Shown here: in pieces, positions 22,649 to 32,467 of the stretch
Position numbering within the stretch: position 1 is the first letter of the stretch
How the letters are laid out: the number at the start of each line of letters is the position of its first letter
Source of the DNA: an uncultured Prevotellaceae bacterium
GTDB lineage: Bacteria > Bacteroidota > Bacteroidia > Bacteroidales > Bacteroidaceae
DNA length: 33,855 nucleotides
Assembly: GCA_937902455.1 (NCBI GenBank)
Contig: CALELI010000049.1
Coordinates: 1-33,855 of the forward strand
Direction: 5' to 3'
The notes under the pieces: model-generated
Database searches by the model: none
What the model saw: only the letters and a program-made list of their open reading frames with translations
What the model was told of the DNA's origin: nothing
Position numbers and translations under genes: made by a program

Positions 22649-25600
22649 TTACTTCCTGAGGGTCTTCTTGCCGTTCATGATGACGATGCCCTTGTAGCTT
22701 GCGTCAACCTTCTGGCCTGCGACGTTGTAGATACCTGTGTTGGTATTTTCTGTTGCTGTCTCGAAACCTTCGATTGCTGATGGAGCAGTTGTTCCGAGGT
22801 AGAAGAGCTGGAAGTCGTCGAAGATTACCCAGTCGCTACCGATAGCCTTGTCTTTTCTGAGACCGAGACGGAGTGTACCACCATCTTCAACCATGATCTG
22901 AGTTGAATTGCAGTAAGCTTCAGGATTCATCTGCATACGCTTGTAGACACCTGCCATTGAAGTTGGGTACCAGTAAACGGCATCACCGTCTACTACCTTC
23001 GCATCGTATGGATAGCCTGGAGCATCAAGGTTGATTCTGTCATCGTAATAGATTTCGCCTGTCTCAGGATCGAAGAATCCGTCCTTGTCTTCCTCCTTGA
23101 GTTCTTCCCACCAGATGAAGTTGCCGTTGTTGCCTACAGTGTAGTCTCCGTCAGTAATCTTGAAGAATCCCTCGAATGATGGTTTTTCGAAGAGGCCGTC
23201 GCAGATTGACTTGAGGTAGTCGGTACGTTCCACTTCTCCGTTGTTGAGGAAGAGAACGGCGTTCTTGTTCTCCCAGAAGTCCATTTCAGCACCTGCAACA
23301 TACCACCAGTTGAAGTAAGGACCGCCGGTAGCGCTACCTGGATCGCCAGCATCACGATAGAGTGCGCGGCAGCGGAGTTCGTATGCTCCTGCAGGGAGAC
23401 CACGGATAATCTGTGAGAACTCGAATGGACCAACGTTCCATATTTCAGCCTGTTCACGGCCAAATTCGTTGCAGCTTGCATAGAGAACACTTCCGTCATC
23501 TGTCAGGACACCTGTCCAGCCGTAGTTAGGACCATACTGGAATGAAGGGTTGACAAGAAGCTGTGAAACATCGACAGGGTTCATCTCAGAGGCCTTGTCG
23601 GCACCGAGACTTGCGAAGATGCTCCTGTTGATTGGAGTCTTGAGGGCATTCATATAGTCGATGAGCAACTGTGCTGAAGCATAGTTTTCTGTGAGATATG
23701 CACCCTGTGCTGTGAGCAGTTCGTTGATTTCAGCAGAATCATAGGTTTCAGCATCTGCACGAACCATCATATATTCTGCATAAGCCTTCTCGACTTCTGT
23801 TGCAGCGATGGCATCAGTGTAAGAGTCTGTCTCGTGGATACCGAGGTCGAGAACATAGTTGACAGCAGGGTTGAGGAGATCTGCATCGGCTTCGTATTGA
23901 GCCTGAAGGTTGATGTAGTCGTCAACTGCTGTGAATGATGTTACGGTGCCGGAGGCAAGCTTGACGAATGCGTTGATGTCGTCGAGCATTGAGTTTGCGG
24001 CAACATAGGCATCGTAGTCGTTGAGTTCTGTCGGCATGTCGGCGAACATTCCTTCGACGGTCTTGACATCTGCCGGCCAGAGAGAGCCATCATTTACTCT
24101 TGATGCAAAGTTCTCCTTTGCAGCTTCGAGCTTTTCAGAAAGCATCTCGCTGAATGGAGGTGTCTCACCGTAGTAGTAGAGCTGGAATCCTGTAGATGCA
24201 TAGAATGCGTCTGACTTAGTACCGATTCTTACTGTTCCGTCGGTTACTTCGACCATAGCTGTCTGGAGCTTCTGCCATACAGTGGCACGCCACTGGTCTT
24301 TGCCCCAGCCCCACCAAGGGTCACCTTTCTGAGTGAGAGGTGCAGTTTCGATACCATTGCCTGATTCGATATAGGCATACTGGAGTTCTGAGATGTCGGC
24401 ACCTGCGTTACACATAAGTGCGCTCATGCTGTAGAATCCGTTTGGAAGACCTGTGATAATCTGGTAGAGGTCTTCTGGGTCGCCTGTAGGTTCTGCTGTC
24501 CAACCACCGATTGCAGGGTAGCTGTGCTGCATCGTCACGCTGACTGGGCCACCACCGTGCCATGTCGTAGAGCGGATGATCCACTGGTTCTCTGGTTCCT
24601 CGCCATTGAAGATCTTGAATTCGTTTACGATTGGAATCCATTCTTCACGGCCAGCCTCTGCAATTGCTTCGCTATAGCCTTGTTCCTGGATGTTTGCCCA
24701 GGTGTTTTCAAGCTGGAGTTCGTCGGCAACACCTTCGATGTAAGGGAACTCATATCTGTTGTTTACCTCGTTCCACTGTGGGTTGTACTTGACATCGCAG
24801 AAGAATGGAGTAGTGATGAGTGCGGAGAAGTTGCGTGCACCATTCACTGGATCCTGTCCCATGAGGTAGTTGCTGCGGGCTTCGTTAAGCTTGTTGTAGG
24901 CATTAACATAGTCCTCAGCACTCACGAGGGTGATTTCTCCCATGCCATTACCATCGTTTGCAACAGCGATAGCCTCGTCGAGAACTGCCTGACAGTCTGC
25001 CTTTCCGTTATAGTCAGTAGATGCGAGCATGTCGGAAACGGCCTTGATGAGGGCAGTGAGCTGCTGTGCCTTTGTGTAATATGCCTGGTACTGGTCGTAG
25101 ATGTTGTTCATCTGGTCGATAGCTCCATTTACACTCTCGAGGTCGCTGTCATCGTAGTCGAGGTCGAGAATTTCGTCGAAGAGGAATGTTGCGAGTGAGC
25201 CATAGTTGTTGTTGCGGATTTCATCGCTGAGGTTGAGGGCCTTGCCCATCACTTCCTCGAATTCGTCCAGTGCAAGTACCAACTGTGCAGCTTCGCCTGC
25301 CTCTCCCTGATAGAACATCTTGAAGTTTGTTGCCATGAATGAGTCAGCGCTCTTTTCCTTTGTCTTCTTGACACCGAGACGGACATAGCCGTCCTCGAGA
25401 AGGAAGAACTTGACGGTGTTGTACTTTGTCCCGGTACCGTCGTTGTAAGGCTGATATTTGCCAGCCTGGAACCATACGAGTGAGCCTGGAACAGAGCAAG
25501 GTGCATATTTTCCACCTACCTGGTCGTAGCGTCCGTCGGACATGTCCCAGCCTGCATTGAAGACCTTCTCACCATTTTCGTTAATGGTGTAGTCTGTGTC

Positions 25601-26062
25601 TTCGAAAAGCATTTCATAGACTTCCTCGAAAAGACGAGGCATCAGCGGGGTCTTGAACTCACGGTCCTGTGTGAACTCGTTGCTGTCGATGTTGTAGACT
25701 CCGTTCTGTACATAGAGGAATGCATTGTTTTCCCAAGCATCCTTGCCGAACTGGTTAGGGTCTTCATCCCAGGAAGTACCCCAACGGTAGTATCCCTGAC
25801 ATGTTACCTCATACATACCTGCAGGCAGTTTCACATACTGATAGAGGTCGGCATCTGCTCCATCATAGAGCTCGAAGAGTCCACCTGTGGAAGTAATGGA
25901 GCCTTTTGTACTTTCGAATGTCCAGAAGTCCATAGGGTCATTCTCGAAGCTGAGGTTACCCCATTCTACCTGGTCGGTAATCTCCTGGCCCTCCTTCCAG
26001 TTCTGGGCGAAGGCCGATGTGCCGAGGCACAAAGCGAAAGCTAATGTAAATAGTTTTCTCAT
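22649..26062 (-). CDS. Large secreted protein with three CBM-like modules and T9SS-type tail, function unknown
   Basis: This 1137-residue acidic protein has a signal peptide (about 1-19, ending S-A-F-A). Three beta-rich modules (about 30-255, 405-640, 860-1095) each end with the same signature, V/L-R-L/I-G-x-K/R followed about 15 residues later by F-x-L/M-F/Y-Y-x-G; its arginines are R228, R612 and R1065. The modules are aromatic-rich and look like carbohydrate-binding beta-sandwiches. They are joined by long helical, acidic linkers (about 260-400 and 640-855). The end, G-I-Y-N-V-A-G-Q-K-V to the C-terminus with M-N-G-K-K, is a T9SS-like sorting tail. No catalytic motif is visible. It lies 53 bp downstream of the esterase, so it is probably a surface binding protein of that operon. 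Confidence 0.75.
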   Translation of the reverse strand: MRKLFTLAFALCLGTSAFAQNWKEGQEITDQVEWGNLSFENDPMDFWTFESTKGSITSTGGLFELYDGADADLYQYVKLPAGMYEVTCQGYYRWGTSWDEDPNQFGKDAWENNAFLYVQNGVYNIDSNEFTQDREFKTPLMPRLFEEVYEMLFEDTDYTINENGEKVFNAGWDMSDGRYDQVGGKYAPCSVPGSLVWFQAGKYQPYNDGTGTKYNTVKFFLLEDGYVRLGVKKTKEKSADSFMATNFKMFYQGEAGEAAQLVLALDEFEEVMGKALNLSDEIRNNNYGSLATFLFDEILDLDYDDSDLESVNGAIDQMNNIYDQYQAYYTKAQQLTALIKAVSDMLASTDYNGKADCQAVLDEAIAVANDGNGMGEITLVSAEDYVNAYNKLNEARSNYLMGQDPVNGARNFSALITTPFFCDVKYNPQWNEVNNRYEFPYIEGVADELQLENTWANIQEQGYSEAIAEAGREEWIPIVNEFKIFNGEEPENQWIIRSTTWHGGGPVSVTMQHSYPAIGGWTAEPTGDPEDLYQIITGLPNGFYSMSALMCNAGADISELQYAYIESGNGIETAPLTQKGDPWWGWGKDQWRATVWQKLQTAMVEVTDGTVRIGTKSDAFYASTGFQLYYYGETPPFSEMLSEKLEAAKENFASRVNDGSLWPADVKTVEGMFADMPTELNDYDAYVAANSMLDDINAFVKLASGTVTSFTAVDDYINLQAQYEADADLLNPAVNYVLDLGIHETDSYTDAIAATEVEKAYAEYMMVRADAETYDSAEINELLTAQGAYLTENYASAQLLIDYMNALKTPINRSIFASLGADKASEMNPVDVSQLLVNPSFQYGPNYGWTGVLTDDGSVLYASCNEFGREQAEIWNVGPFEFSQIIRGLPAGAYELRCRALYRDAGDPGSATGGPYFNWWYVAGAEMDFWENKNAVLFLNNGEVERTDYLKSICDGLFEKPSFEGFFKITDGDYTVGNNGNFIWWEELKEEDKDGFFDPETGEIYYDDRINLDAPGYPYDAKVVDGDAVYWYPTSMAGVYKRMQMNPEAYCNSTQIMVEDGGTLRLGLRKDKAIGSDWVIFDDFQLFYLGTTAPSAIEGFETATENTNTGIYNVAGQKVDASYKGIVIMNGKKTLRK

Positions 26063-26115
26063 ACGCTTTTTGTTAATAGAAATTAAATGTTAAGTAATAA
26101 GTAATATTATAAGAG

Positions 26116-28158
26116 TTATCTGATTAGTTTTTTCTTACCATTAATAATATATATGCCTGACTTGACAGCATTATTGCCATCAATACGATGTCCGCTGAGG
26201 TCATAGATTACATTACTGCTTTCTGACATTGACGGAGAAAGGTGTTCGATGCTGGTCGCAATCATCTTGTTGAAACGGTCGATATACGACTGCACGCCCT
26301 TGATGGCTTCATCCATCTTGGCCTCAGTCTTGCGGTACTTCTCTTTTGAGTAAAGGTCGACGGCCTTACGCAGTTTGTCGTAGAGATAGTCCTGGCTGAT
26401 GACTTCATCATCTGCATACTGATTGAGCAGACCATTGGCAACATCCATGACAGAATAGTACTCATCGAGTTTGTCCTTGAATGAGATGAGTGGTGTTGTG
26501 GCACCTGTCAGAGTGTCAGTAGCCTCTGAATAGAGGGTTGGAGAGGTAGAGGTGAATCCGTCGTACTGGTCGAGCAATGCCTTTACGGTCTCACGCAAAA
26601 ACTCTGCTGCCGCATATTTCTCGTCAGATGTCTGGTCATAGACACTCCTGGCATTCCGGTATGCCTTCAGGAATCCTCCCTTATAAATCTGTGCCGGAGT
26701 TTTTGGGTTAGGATTGTCTGGGTCGACTTCTTCTATGCCGAATGTGTACTTGAATGTGAGTGCATCGGCACGGACACCACGCTCGTCATAGATGTTGGTG
26801 AGAGTGAGTCTGTAGGAACCTTCCGTTATGACAGAGTCATCTGGGACGGTGAGAACCAGGTCTTTCTGCATATTGGCTCCTTCTACGGCTTCATCATGTG
26901 TCAGGACGTCAAGGACGATGGTCTGACCTCCGCCTATGAGTTTTCCGACAACCTTTTCAAGGTCAATCTTCCAGTCGAATGTGTATGCAAAACGTCGGAA
27001 GGAAACAGGTATGTCGAATGACTGATCCTCCAGACTGGCTTCAACAAGTCTGAGAGGGACAGGCTTCTCGACTGTTACGGTTCTTGATATCGTCTTCGTC
27101 TTCTTGTCGTTGTCGGTAATGACTGCCTTGAGTGTGTGTTCCTTTGCTGTAGGACGTACCCAGGTATAGTCTAAGATGTAGTTGCCGTCTTCTGACGGGC
27201 CATCGAATGTTGCCGTTCCCTTTATTGTTCCGTCAACATATAGCTTGATGGATGTAATATAGCCATCTTCATCGGATGCCGAGACGCTGACCGGAATGGT
27301 GTCTACGGATGTGCAGCGACTGGTTGCGGCAGGAGCAGTGAATTTAGCCTTTGGCGCCCCCGGGTCAAGTGTATAGCGCTTACAGAAGTTCCATATTTCA
27401 TAGCTGTTCTCTGCAATCGGATTGTGGAAATCTACGTTGAAGGAATAGAGCACGATTTCGTTGCCTTCCTCGTTCTTCCACATTTCGCGGTCGCCCGTGA
27501 ACCAGGATGTTCCGTTCTTTGTACGGTAGTTCGTGCGTTTTGTATAGTTCGTGTATTTCAGGTTGTTTGCAATCTTTGTCACATTGTTCCTGATATTGAA
27601 CTGGGTGTAGACCACGACGTCATCACCGTAGGCGTGGCAGTGAATGAGGTTGATTTTCTTCCTGATGCTTCCTGATGGGTCGCCCATCATACCGCTGCAA
27701 GGTGCAAAGGCGGCAATCTTGTCGGTCATTGATCCCATGACTGCATACATGAACATTGATCCCATTGAGAATCCTGACCAGTAGACTCGGTTTGTGTCAA
27801 TCTCATAGCGACTTGCCATCTCGTCGATGGTTTTCAGTACGAAGTCCTTGTCCTTGCCTCCGTCGTTCATGTCCCAGCTCTTGTCAATGCCTCTGAGATA
27901 GGCTATGACAAACTTGGCTGTGTCGATGAGTTCGTACATCTTGTCGGCGTTAAGTTGATATTCCGGGTCCTGGTTCATGCCGTGAGTGACAATCATGAGC
28001 GGACTGTTTTCCGGAAGTGTGTTAGGGGTGAACACCACCATGTTGCGGCTTCTGCCGCTGACATTGATGTCGATACTTGTCTTCTTGTAGGCAGAGACTT
28101 TGCAAACTCCCGTCAGTAATACTGCGAGAACAAATAATCTAAAAACAGATACCTTCAT
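26116..28158 (-). CDS. Secreted alpha/beta-hydrolase (CE1/PHB-depolymerase type) with Ig-like domains and T9SS-type tail
   Basis: This 680-residue protein has a signal peptide (about 1-23), an esterase domain (about 25-265) with S-G-F-S-M-G-S (nucleophile S131), A-Y-G-D-D as probable acid and D-F-H-N-P as probable histidine. Then come an Ig-like domain (about 270-370, with S-A-S-D-E-D-G-Y-I), a second beta domain (about 375-475), a helical region rich in charged residues (about 490-640), and a final Y-D-L-S-G-H-R-I ... G-I-Y-I-I-N-G-K-K tail resembling a T9SS sorting signal. The esterase fold is that of feruloyl/acetylxylan esterases and polyhydroxybutyrate depolymerases; in this setting a hemicellulose esterase is most likely. 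It starts 9 bp after GH97. Confidence 0.82.
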   Translation of the reverse strand: MKVSVFRLFVLAVLLTGVCKVSAYKKTSIDINVSGRSRNMVVFTPNTLPENSPLMIVTHGMNQDPEYQLNADKMYELIDTAKFVIAYLRGIDKSWDMNDGGKDKDFVLKTIDEMASRYEIDTNRVYWSGFSMGSMFMYAVMGSMTDKIAAFAPCSGMMGDPSGSIRKKINLIHCHAYGDDVVVYTQFNIRNNVTKIANNLKYTNYTKRTNYRTKNGTSWFTGDREMWKNEEGNEIVLYSFNVDFHNPIAENSYEIWNFCKRYTLDPGAPKAKFTAPAATSRCTSVDTIPVSVSASDEDGYITSIKLYVDGTIKGTATFDGPSEDGNYILDYTWVRPTAKEHTLKAVITDNDKKTKTISRTVTVEKPVPLRLVEASLEDQSFDIPVSFRRFAYTFDWKIDLEKVVGKLIGGGQTIVLDVLTHDEAVEGANMQKDLVLTVPDDSVITEGSYRLTLTNIYDERGVRADALTFKYTFGIEEVDPDNPNPKTPAQIYKGGFLKAYRNARSVYDQTSDEKYAAAEFLRETVKALLDQYDGFTSTSPTLYSEATDTLTGATTPLISFKDKLDEYYSVMDVANGLLNQYADDEVISQDYLYDKLRKAVDLYSKEKYRKTEAKMDEAIKGVQSYIDRFNKMIATSIEHLSPSMSESSNVIYDLSGHRIDGNNAVKSGIYIINGKKKLIR

Positions 28159-28167
28159 ATTGCTATC

Positions 28168-29961
28168 TTATTGTAATACAATTATAAATCCTCCACGTGG
28201 CATCGTGGCTTGTTTCTGTAAGTCCTGAGGGTTTCCCTTGTCCGTAAGGTAGGAGTATATCTGCCAGCTTTGGTCGGCTGTGGCTCCGTCCTTGAACACA
28301 GTGATATTCTGCCCCTTCCATTTGAGTGACTTCAGGCTGAATGTGATGTCTTTCTTCTCGTCGGTGCCGTTGATTCCGGCAACGTACCAGGTCTTCCCAC
28401 TCCGACGTGCGATTACTGCATATTCGCCAGGGTAGCCGGCGAGTAGTTTTGTGTCATCCCATGCAGTAGGCAGTTTGGAGAGGAAGTCCTGCACTTCCTG
28501 TGGCTGGCTGAGGAAACTCTCTGGGCGGTCAGCAAGGTGCTGTATGCCTGATTCGTAGAGTACAGTGAGTGCCAGTTCGTGTGCATTCGATGTGATGTGA
28601 GGGTGCTGTGAGTCTGAGAAGGCACAAGGGGTATAGTCCATAGGACCGATTACGTTTCTCGTAAACGGCAATGTGGCATTGTGGGCTGCTGCCCTCTTGG
28701 TGAAGGTAGGTACGTTGTTGTACCATTCTGCGCCGTAGACTCCTTCTGTACTCATGAGGTTAGGATAGGTTCTCTGCCATCCGCGAGGTATGGTTGCTCC
28801 GTGGAAGTTGACGAGCAGATGATGCTTTGCCGCACATTTCAGAAGGTCAATCATATAGGCCATGTTCATGTTGGTGTCGCCTGAGAAGAAATCGATTTTC
28901 ACTCCCGTCACACCAATCTTCTCGCACCATGCAAACTCCTTCTCGCGATCCTCTGGCTTGTTGAGGCGATACTTAGGCCCAGGTGCACCGTTGACCCATC
29001 CCACGGAAGAGTTGTACCATATCATTGGTTTCACACCCTTGCTGATAGCATATTTCACTGCGTCCTCAACAGTCTTGCCGTCTTTCATCTCGTCCCACTC
29101 GGCATCGATAAGCACGTATTTCAGATGGAGGGTTTCAGCAAAGTCAGTATACATCTTTATTATATTATAGTCATTCGAACCATGATTGTAGGCCCAGTAG
29201 ACCCAGCTTGCCACTCCTGGTTCTATCCATGAGATATCTCCCAGCTGACATGGGTCGCTGTTGTCGTTGATAAGGGTTGACTCTACGATGTCGGACAATC
29301 CTCCGATGATGAATGTCTGCCAGCCACCTTCCTCTTTTCCGTCGGGAAGCAGGTCGAAATGCCCGTTCTCGGCTGTGGCATGCATTGAGGATCCTGCCTC
29401 ATTGTTGTGGATGTTGGATTCGGAAATCAGCACCCATGCACTTTCCTTACCCTTTTCCTCATATTCGAACAAGGCTGGATAACCTATTCTGTCGCCTGCT
29501 TTCACCTTAGGATTCTTTGGAAAGAAACCTTCGTATCCATCTGTCCAGCGCATGAGCCAGTTGTTTGTTGCGTCATCCATGTCGACTGTACCAAACTGGC
29601 CTTTGATTGCGATTCCGTCATTGTATACTCGGATAGTGAACAACTTGTTTCCTCGGGAATCAAGATAGTCGCTCTCACGGTACTGGTTAGTCGGGTGAAG
29701 TCGTTTGCCTGTCAGCATCTCGTAGTCTACAGTTACCTTTCTGGCCTTTGAGGTCTTCATGGCCTTTGTGTCAATGCTGAAGAGGTCAATCCATTTGCCT
29801 CCATTCTTGTACTCAACCTCTACTTCATCACCTTCATCAAGGATGGCCTTGATTTTCCCGTTTGGTGATGTCTGAGCCATTACCTGACACGACAAACTGA
29901 GTGATAAGGCAGTAAGACAAGTGTACTTTATGCTACTCATTGTTTTGAAAAAATTACTCAT
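28168..29961 (-). CDS. GH97 retaining glycosidase (alpha-galactosidase-like), secreted
   Basis: This 597-residue protein has a signal sequence (to about residue 29, ending V-M-A-Q), an N-terminal beta-supersandwich, a (beta/alpha)8 domain and a C-terminal beta domain, the GH97 layout. V-K-I-D-F-F-S-G-D places an aspartate at D357, the nucleophile position of the retaining GH97 subgroup; S-T-E-G-V-Y puts a probable acid/base at E406. The inverting alpha-glucosidase subgroup lacks this aspartate, so alpha-galactosidase or beta-L-arabinopyranosidase activity is expected. It is slightly shorter than many homologues. A second ATG at 29940 would also leave a good signal peptide. It is first in an operon with esterase and CBM-like genes. 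Confidence 0.9.
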   Translation of the reverse strand: MSNFFKTMSSIKYTCLTALSLSLSCQVMAQTSPNGKIKAILDEGDEVEVEYKNGGKWIDLFSIDTKAMKTSKARKVTVDYEMLTGKRLHPTNQYRESDYLDSRGNKLFTIRVYNDGIAIKGQFGTVDMDDATNNWLMRWTDGYEGFFPKNPKVKAGDRIGYPALFEYEEKGKESAWVLISESNIHNNEAGSSMHATAENGHFDLLPDGKEEGGWQTFIIGGLSDIVESTLINDNSDPCQLGDISWIEPGVASWVYWAYNHGSNDYNIIKMYTDFAETLHLKYVLIDAEWDEMKDGKTVEDAVKYAISKGVKPMIWYNSSVGWVNGAPGPKYRLNKPEDREKEFAWCEKIGVTGVKIDFFSGDTNMNMAYMIDLLKCAAKHHLLVNFHGATIPRGWQRTYPNLMSTEGVYGAEWYNNVPTFTKRAAAHNATLPFTRNVIGPMDYTPCAFSDSQHPHITSNAHELALTVLYESGIQHLADRPESFLSQPQEVQDFLSKLPTAWDDTKLLAGYPGEYAVIARRSGKTWYVAGINGTDEKKDITFSLKSLKWKGQNITVFKDGATADQSWQIYSYLTDKGNPQDLQKQATMPRGGFIIVLQ

Positions 29962-29989
29962 GATGCTTCGTTTTTGTTTGTTTATGCTA

Positions 29990-29997
29990 CAAATTTA
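29990..29997 (-). promoter_or_regulatory. -7 box of the GH97 operon
   Basis: The minus strand reads TAAATTTG, matching TAnnTTTG, 29 bp upstream of the GH97 start at 29961. Confidence 0.6.
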
Positions 29998-30042
29998 GTG
30001 AAAGTTGAGATAAATTCAAAATAAATATTATGAAAAATGAAA

Positions 30043-30077
30043 GAAGAGCCGTAATCACGTTCTGACTACGGCTCTTC
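30043..30077 (-). terminator. Terminator of the fasciclin lipoprotein gene
   Basis: GAAGAGCCGTA (30043-30053) pairs perfectly with TACGGCTCTTC (30067-30077) around a 13-nt loop, and T-rich DNA follows on the minus strand. It lies 25 bp beyond the stop codon at 30102. Confidence 0.8.
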
Positions 30078-30101
30078 GTATGATTTCATCCCTTTAGTGG
30101 A

Positions 30102-32279
30102 TTACCACTTGTTTTCTGGATAGTATTCGTTGTTGTAGACGCTGCTTGGACAAAGTTCGAGGGCATCGAATGCCATTGTTCCTGTTTCTGATTCGAGTTT
30201 CTGCTGACATCTCAGCCAGTAGTCGGATTTACCGTCAGAATGGAACTGAGTGATGATCTTGCGGAGTGCATCAGTTACGTCACGGTTCCACTGGCTACCA
30301 GTACCGGAACCATCGTCACCCTGTGAGCAGCTGTAGCATGCCATACCCTTCATCCATCCACGGTTGCGGAATGCCTTGTCGAATGTAGCGATGGCGTCAG
30401 CGTCACCAAGGTCAGAGTCAGACTTCCATCCTACGCGAGGGTTAGCACCACCTACACGCATATCCACTGGAATTCCACATGGCTGGAGGTCACCGATGAC
30501 TTTGCCGTTTACGAGCTTACCTGGACCGAAATAGAACTGAACGATTCCACGGTTTACGAAGTTGAGGCATGAGAACATTCTTACTTCCCATTCACCTTCT
30601 GGTACAGGAGGCATCTTGATTGTGATGTCGAAACGTCCGTATACTGTTACTTCATCGCCTTCGAATGACCAGAAACTTAATACCTTATTTCTTACATGCA
30701 GGTGTGTGATGTTGTCTGAGAATACGAAGTTCTTCGTGAAGTTACCCTTGAAACCAAGACAGTGGTTGACATTTGTGGCAGCCTTTGTTCCCTGGCTTCT
30801 GAGTCCGTACTTACCGTTTTCAATCGTAGATGCAGTATAGTGTCCGCGGGCGCCACTCGTCAGGAAGTCTGGAGAGAGTGTTGTTGCGTCCATTCTCAGA
30901 CGTTCGGCTGCGATTATCTGATTCTGTGTGGTAGCATCGTATGCAATCACGTCGTCTATGTAGTAATAGATTCCATTGACAGCCATGTTGTCTGGCATCA
31001 TGTCTGGAGTTGCAACCTTGGCACCACGAATCTTTACACCCTTGTCGTCTGGACGGGTCATCACACCACGACGGTTGATGTAGAGTCCTGTTTCGGTTCC
31101 GCTTGGGAAGGAGAACTTCATCAGGGAGTGAGGTGCGCATGTCTCATACCAGTCACAGATATCCTGCTTGCGTCGGTTGAACATCGTTGCAAGAGTACTG
31201 TTAGGACCATCGACACTTGTCAGCTGATAGTAAGTTGACTGGAATGGCAGGATGTGGTATGCAATGAATCGGTTGAGTGCGTTATTAGGGTCTGTAAATA
31301 CATTATTATCTTTGTCATCTGGGTACATTGGGTCATAGAGCTGGTGTGCCAATGCATTCAGGTCTTCGAGTGTTTCGACTCCGTATTTCTCCTTGAGCAC
31401 ATCGTCCTGCTCGACAAAGACGGTGAACTTGTTGTAGCGGTGCTTCATGTATGCCACGTTGTCGGTTTCAAGACCTGTAGTGATACAGAGCTTGTCGTTT
31501 GTCCAGTCGGTGGAGTCCTTGTCGAAGTACACACTCTTGGAGTTCTCGTAATCTTCGTCGATATAGTTTTCCTGAAGCATCCTGTCAAGTCCAGTCTCGC
31601 GTATGGCATTGTAGAACAATGTGATGGTTGAGTCTTCCTTCAGTACGTCTGGCACCATGCTGTTGCGAGTACCGATGACAGTGCTGACTACATGTACAAC
31701 TCCGTTCATCACTGAGTCGTCGGCCTGGGAGATGACTGCTGACTTGTTGATTCGCATCATCAGCTTCACCTGTCCTGGAACAGAAATCGTGTCTGAGTCG
31801 GAAGTGATAGTCAGGAAACGGTCGAGCATGTTTGCCTGAGGATAGGTTCCGTTACTGAAGTCTGTCGTGAAGAATTCCTGTTCAATGATGTGGTTGAGAG
31901 CCAGTGTGTCACAGTCTTCCTTGCTGAGTTCTTCTACAGAAGATACACCCTTTGATTTCAGGAATGCATCGATGGCAGCATTTGTTGGGGCAAATACAGT
32001 GTATGAGCCATAAGTGCCGAGAAGGTCAACCAGGCGGTATGTGCCTTTTTCTCCAGTGGCTCTGTCAAGAATCTTGAGAAACTCGCTGAATGTCTCTGAC
32101 CTGTTCTTCAGGAATGTTGCTGCATATTCTTTTCTTGAAGTGTAATAGTTTTCAGCACCTGGGTCATCAGAACAAGACGCAACTAATAGTGGCATCAATA
32201 CAAGAGACAGACAAGGTACTGTCATTAGTATCTTCATTGTCAGCTTGTTGGTGCCCAAAAATTGTTTGAACATTTTCAT
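30102..32279 (-). CDS. Fasciclin-domain outer-membrane lipoprotein
   Basis: This 725-residue protein has a lipoprotein signal ending L-V-A-S-C (C36), followed by S-D-D. A first fasciclin domain (about 60-215) carries Y-T-V-F-A-P-T-N-A-A-I-D-A-F and N-G-V-V-H-V-V; a second, diverged one (about 225-450) has K-F-T-V-F-V and N-G-I-Y-Y-Y-I-D. The remainder (about 460-725) is beta-rich and unassigned. Fasciclin lipoproteins often sit in Bacteroidota polysaccharide loci near SusC/SusD, where they may bind glycans, but no SusC/SusD is in this window. It has its own promoter box and terminator. The start could instead be the ATG at residue 15; either leaves the lipobox intact. Confidence 0.85.
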   Translation of the reverse strand: MKMFKQFLGTNKLTMKILMTVPCLSLVLMPLLVASCSDDPGAENYYTSRKEYAATFLKNRSETFSEFLKILDRATGEKGTYRLVDLLGTYGSYTVFAPTNAAIDAFLKSKGVSSVEELSKEDCDTLALNHIIEQEFFTTDFSNGTYPQANMLDRFLTITSDSDTISVPGQVKLMMRINKSAVISQADDSVMNGVVHVVSTVIGTRNSMVPDVLKEDSTITLFYNAIRETGLDRMLQENYIDEDYENSKSVYFDKDSTDWTNDKLCITTGLETDNVAYMKHRYNKFTVFVEQDDVLKEKYGVETLEDLNALAHQLYDPMYPDDKDNNVFTDPNNALNRFIAYHILPFQSTYYQLTSVDGPNSTLATMFNRRKQDICDWYETCAPHSLMKFSFPSGTETGLYINRRGVMTRPDDKGVKIRGAKVATPDMMPDNMAVNGIYYYIDDVIAYDATTQNQIIAAERLRMDATTLSPDFLTSGARGHYTASTIENGKYGLRSQGTKAATNVNHCLGFKGNFTKNFVFSDNITHLHVRNKVLSFWSFEGDEVTVYGRFDITIKMPPVPEGEWEVRMFSCLNFVNRGIVQFYFGPGKLVNGKVIGDLQPCGIPVDMRVGGANPRVGWKSDSDLGDADAIATFDKAFRNRGWMKGMACYSCSQGDDGSGTGSQWNRDVTDALRKIITQFHSDGKSDYWLRCQQKLESETGTMAFDALELCPSSVYNNEYYPENKW

Positions 32280-32343
32280 ATTACTTAATTTTGTTTATTA
32301 ATCGCAATAGTGGATAATATTTAAGAAGTTTTAATTGAGTCTG

Positions 32344-32351
32344 CAAATATA
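32344..32351 (-). promoter_or_regulatory. -7 box of the fasciclin gene
   Basis: The minus strand reads TATATTTG, matching TAnnTTTG, 65 bp upstream of the start codon at 32279. Confidence 0.55.
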
Positions 32352-32435
32352 GGAATAATTTACGAATTATTAATAATGATTTAACATATTTTTTTCGATT
32401 TTCATCATTTCTCCTTGTATTTGGGCTCTTCTATA

Positions 32436-32461
32436 CCCCTGTTTCTCTGTCTATGCAGGGG
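32436..32461 (-). terminator. Weak hairpin after the aldose epimerase gene
   Basis: CCCCTG (32436-32441) pairs with CAGGGG (32456-32461) around a 14-nt loop, 7 bp beyond the stop codon. There is no clear T-run on the minus strand, so this is a low-confidence terminator. Confidence 0.3.
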
Positions 32462-32467
32462 CAGTTG

